Shown here piece by piece: positions 58,858 through 58,964 of a DNA stretch of 58,964 nt (its first letter is position 1; every line of letters begins with the position of its first letter). The notes beneath the pieces were generated by a model. That model was not told the origin of the DNA, did no database searches, and saw only the letters and a program-made list of their open reading frames with translations. Source of the stretch: a bacterium. Lineage in GTDB: Bacteria > Patescibacteriota > Patescibacteriia > Patescibacteriales > Patescibacteriaceae. The stretch covers positions 1-58,964 of the forward strand of contig JAKPXD010000006.1 of assembly GCA_029570385.1 (NCBI GenBank), written 5' to 3'. Position numbers and translations under genes: made by a program.

Positions 58858-58964
58858 TTATAAATCTTTATTTATATAACTCATACTTAAAACACCCTTT
58901 AAATTCCCAATGTTTGAATAATTAAGTATAACAGCTTGATTATCTTCTAATTCAATAATTGGGT
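58858..58964 (-). CDS. C-terminal end of a gene cut by the window edge
   Basis: An open frame on the minus strand enters at the window end and stops at TAA (58858-58860). The visible 34 residues (IIELEDNQAVILNYSNIGNL and on) give no family. Its stop is 3 bases before the next ATG and in the same frame, so the two genes are probably co-transcribed. Confidence 0.5.
   Translation of the reverse strand, partial: PIIELEDNQAVILNYSNIGNLKGVLSMSYINKDL

Overview
The window reads as a chromosomal segment of a Patescibacteria (CPR) bacterium; this is inferred from gene content, not from a marker phylogeny. Signs are tightly packed genes (often 0-20 bases apart), many single-anchor surface proteins of families common in that group (DUF4012, DUF11-repeat, baseplate-J-like, DUF3160, FG-GAP subtilase), a shortened UvrC, a peptidoglycan cluster without neighbouring murD/E/F, and few Shine-Dalgarno sequences. 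TGA serves as a stop (for example at 15359, 31894 and 35374), so the code is the standard bacterial one and not the UGA-glycine code of Gracilibacteria/Absconditabacteria. No CRISPR array, insertion sequence, integrase or rRNA was seen; one tRNA-Ser is present.

Layout. 1-2075: two GT4 glycosyltransferases, the first cut by the window edge. 2143-5691: dnaE, then a baseplate-J-like membrane protein (5729-7213). 7288-9345 (minus): gyrB. 9519-13663: DUF3160 protein, a single-pass membrane protein and rodA. 13673-16198: an unusual NUDIX / inositol-monophosphatase-like / NUDIX cassette with strong ribosome binding sites, an operator-like palindrome and a structured leader. 16329-22774: translation genes (rplY, prmC-prfA, rpmE, rpsB-tsf), an EQ-rich repeat protein, a RicT-like PSP1 protein and a 58-residue ferredoxin. 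22832-26436: uvrC, and on the minus strand dnaB-ybaB-recR. 26584-29222: an L,D-transpeptidase with calcium-type repeats, then iscU-nfu-iscS. 29224-36465: membrane protein, mraY-ftsW-murG-murC-murB, and mreB. 36470-48988: a glycan locus (four GT4 and one GT2 glycosyltransferases, nucleotide-sugar epimerase, two polytopic membrane proteins, and a subtilase). 49004-54896: DUF4012 and DUF11 surface proteins, frr and the site-2 protease rseP. 54963-58964: an accessory end with tspO, lipoprotein-like and zinc-ribbon proteins, tRNA-Ser, an ArsR repressor with a META-domain partner, and an AT-rich unknown tail.

How the parts work together. Most of the window builds and maintains the envelope: lipid II synthesis (murB, murC, mraY, murG), SEDS polymerases (rodA, ftsW), mreB, 3-3 crosslinking by an L,D-transpeptidase, surface glycans and large anchored surface proteins. 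The rest is core information processing (dnaE, gyrB, dnaB, recR, uvrC, ribosomal proteins, EF-Ts, RF1 and its methylase, RRF) plus Fe-S assembly.

Regulation. Recognisable promoters follow TTGNNN-N17-TATNNT (spacer 16-17). Two of them (uvrC, mreB) have the -10 box abutting or overlapping the 5' arm of an intrinsic terminator, so read-through from upstream should stop while the gene's own transcripts escape. Promoter positions also set the starts of gyrB (9345) and dnaB (26436). The least explained parts are the NUDIX cassette with its leader, the two ArsR-region operators, the rpsB leader and a structured non-coding element near 58134-58188.
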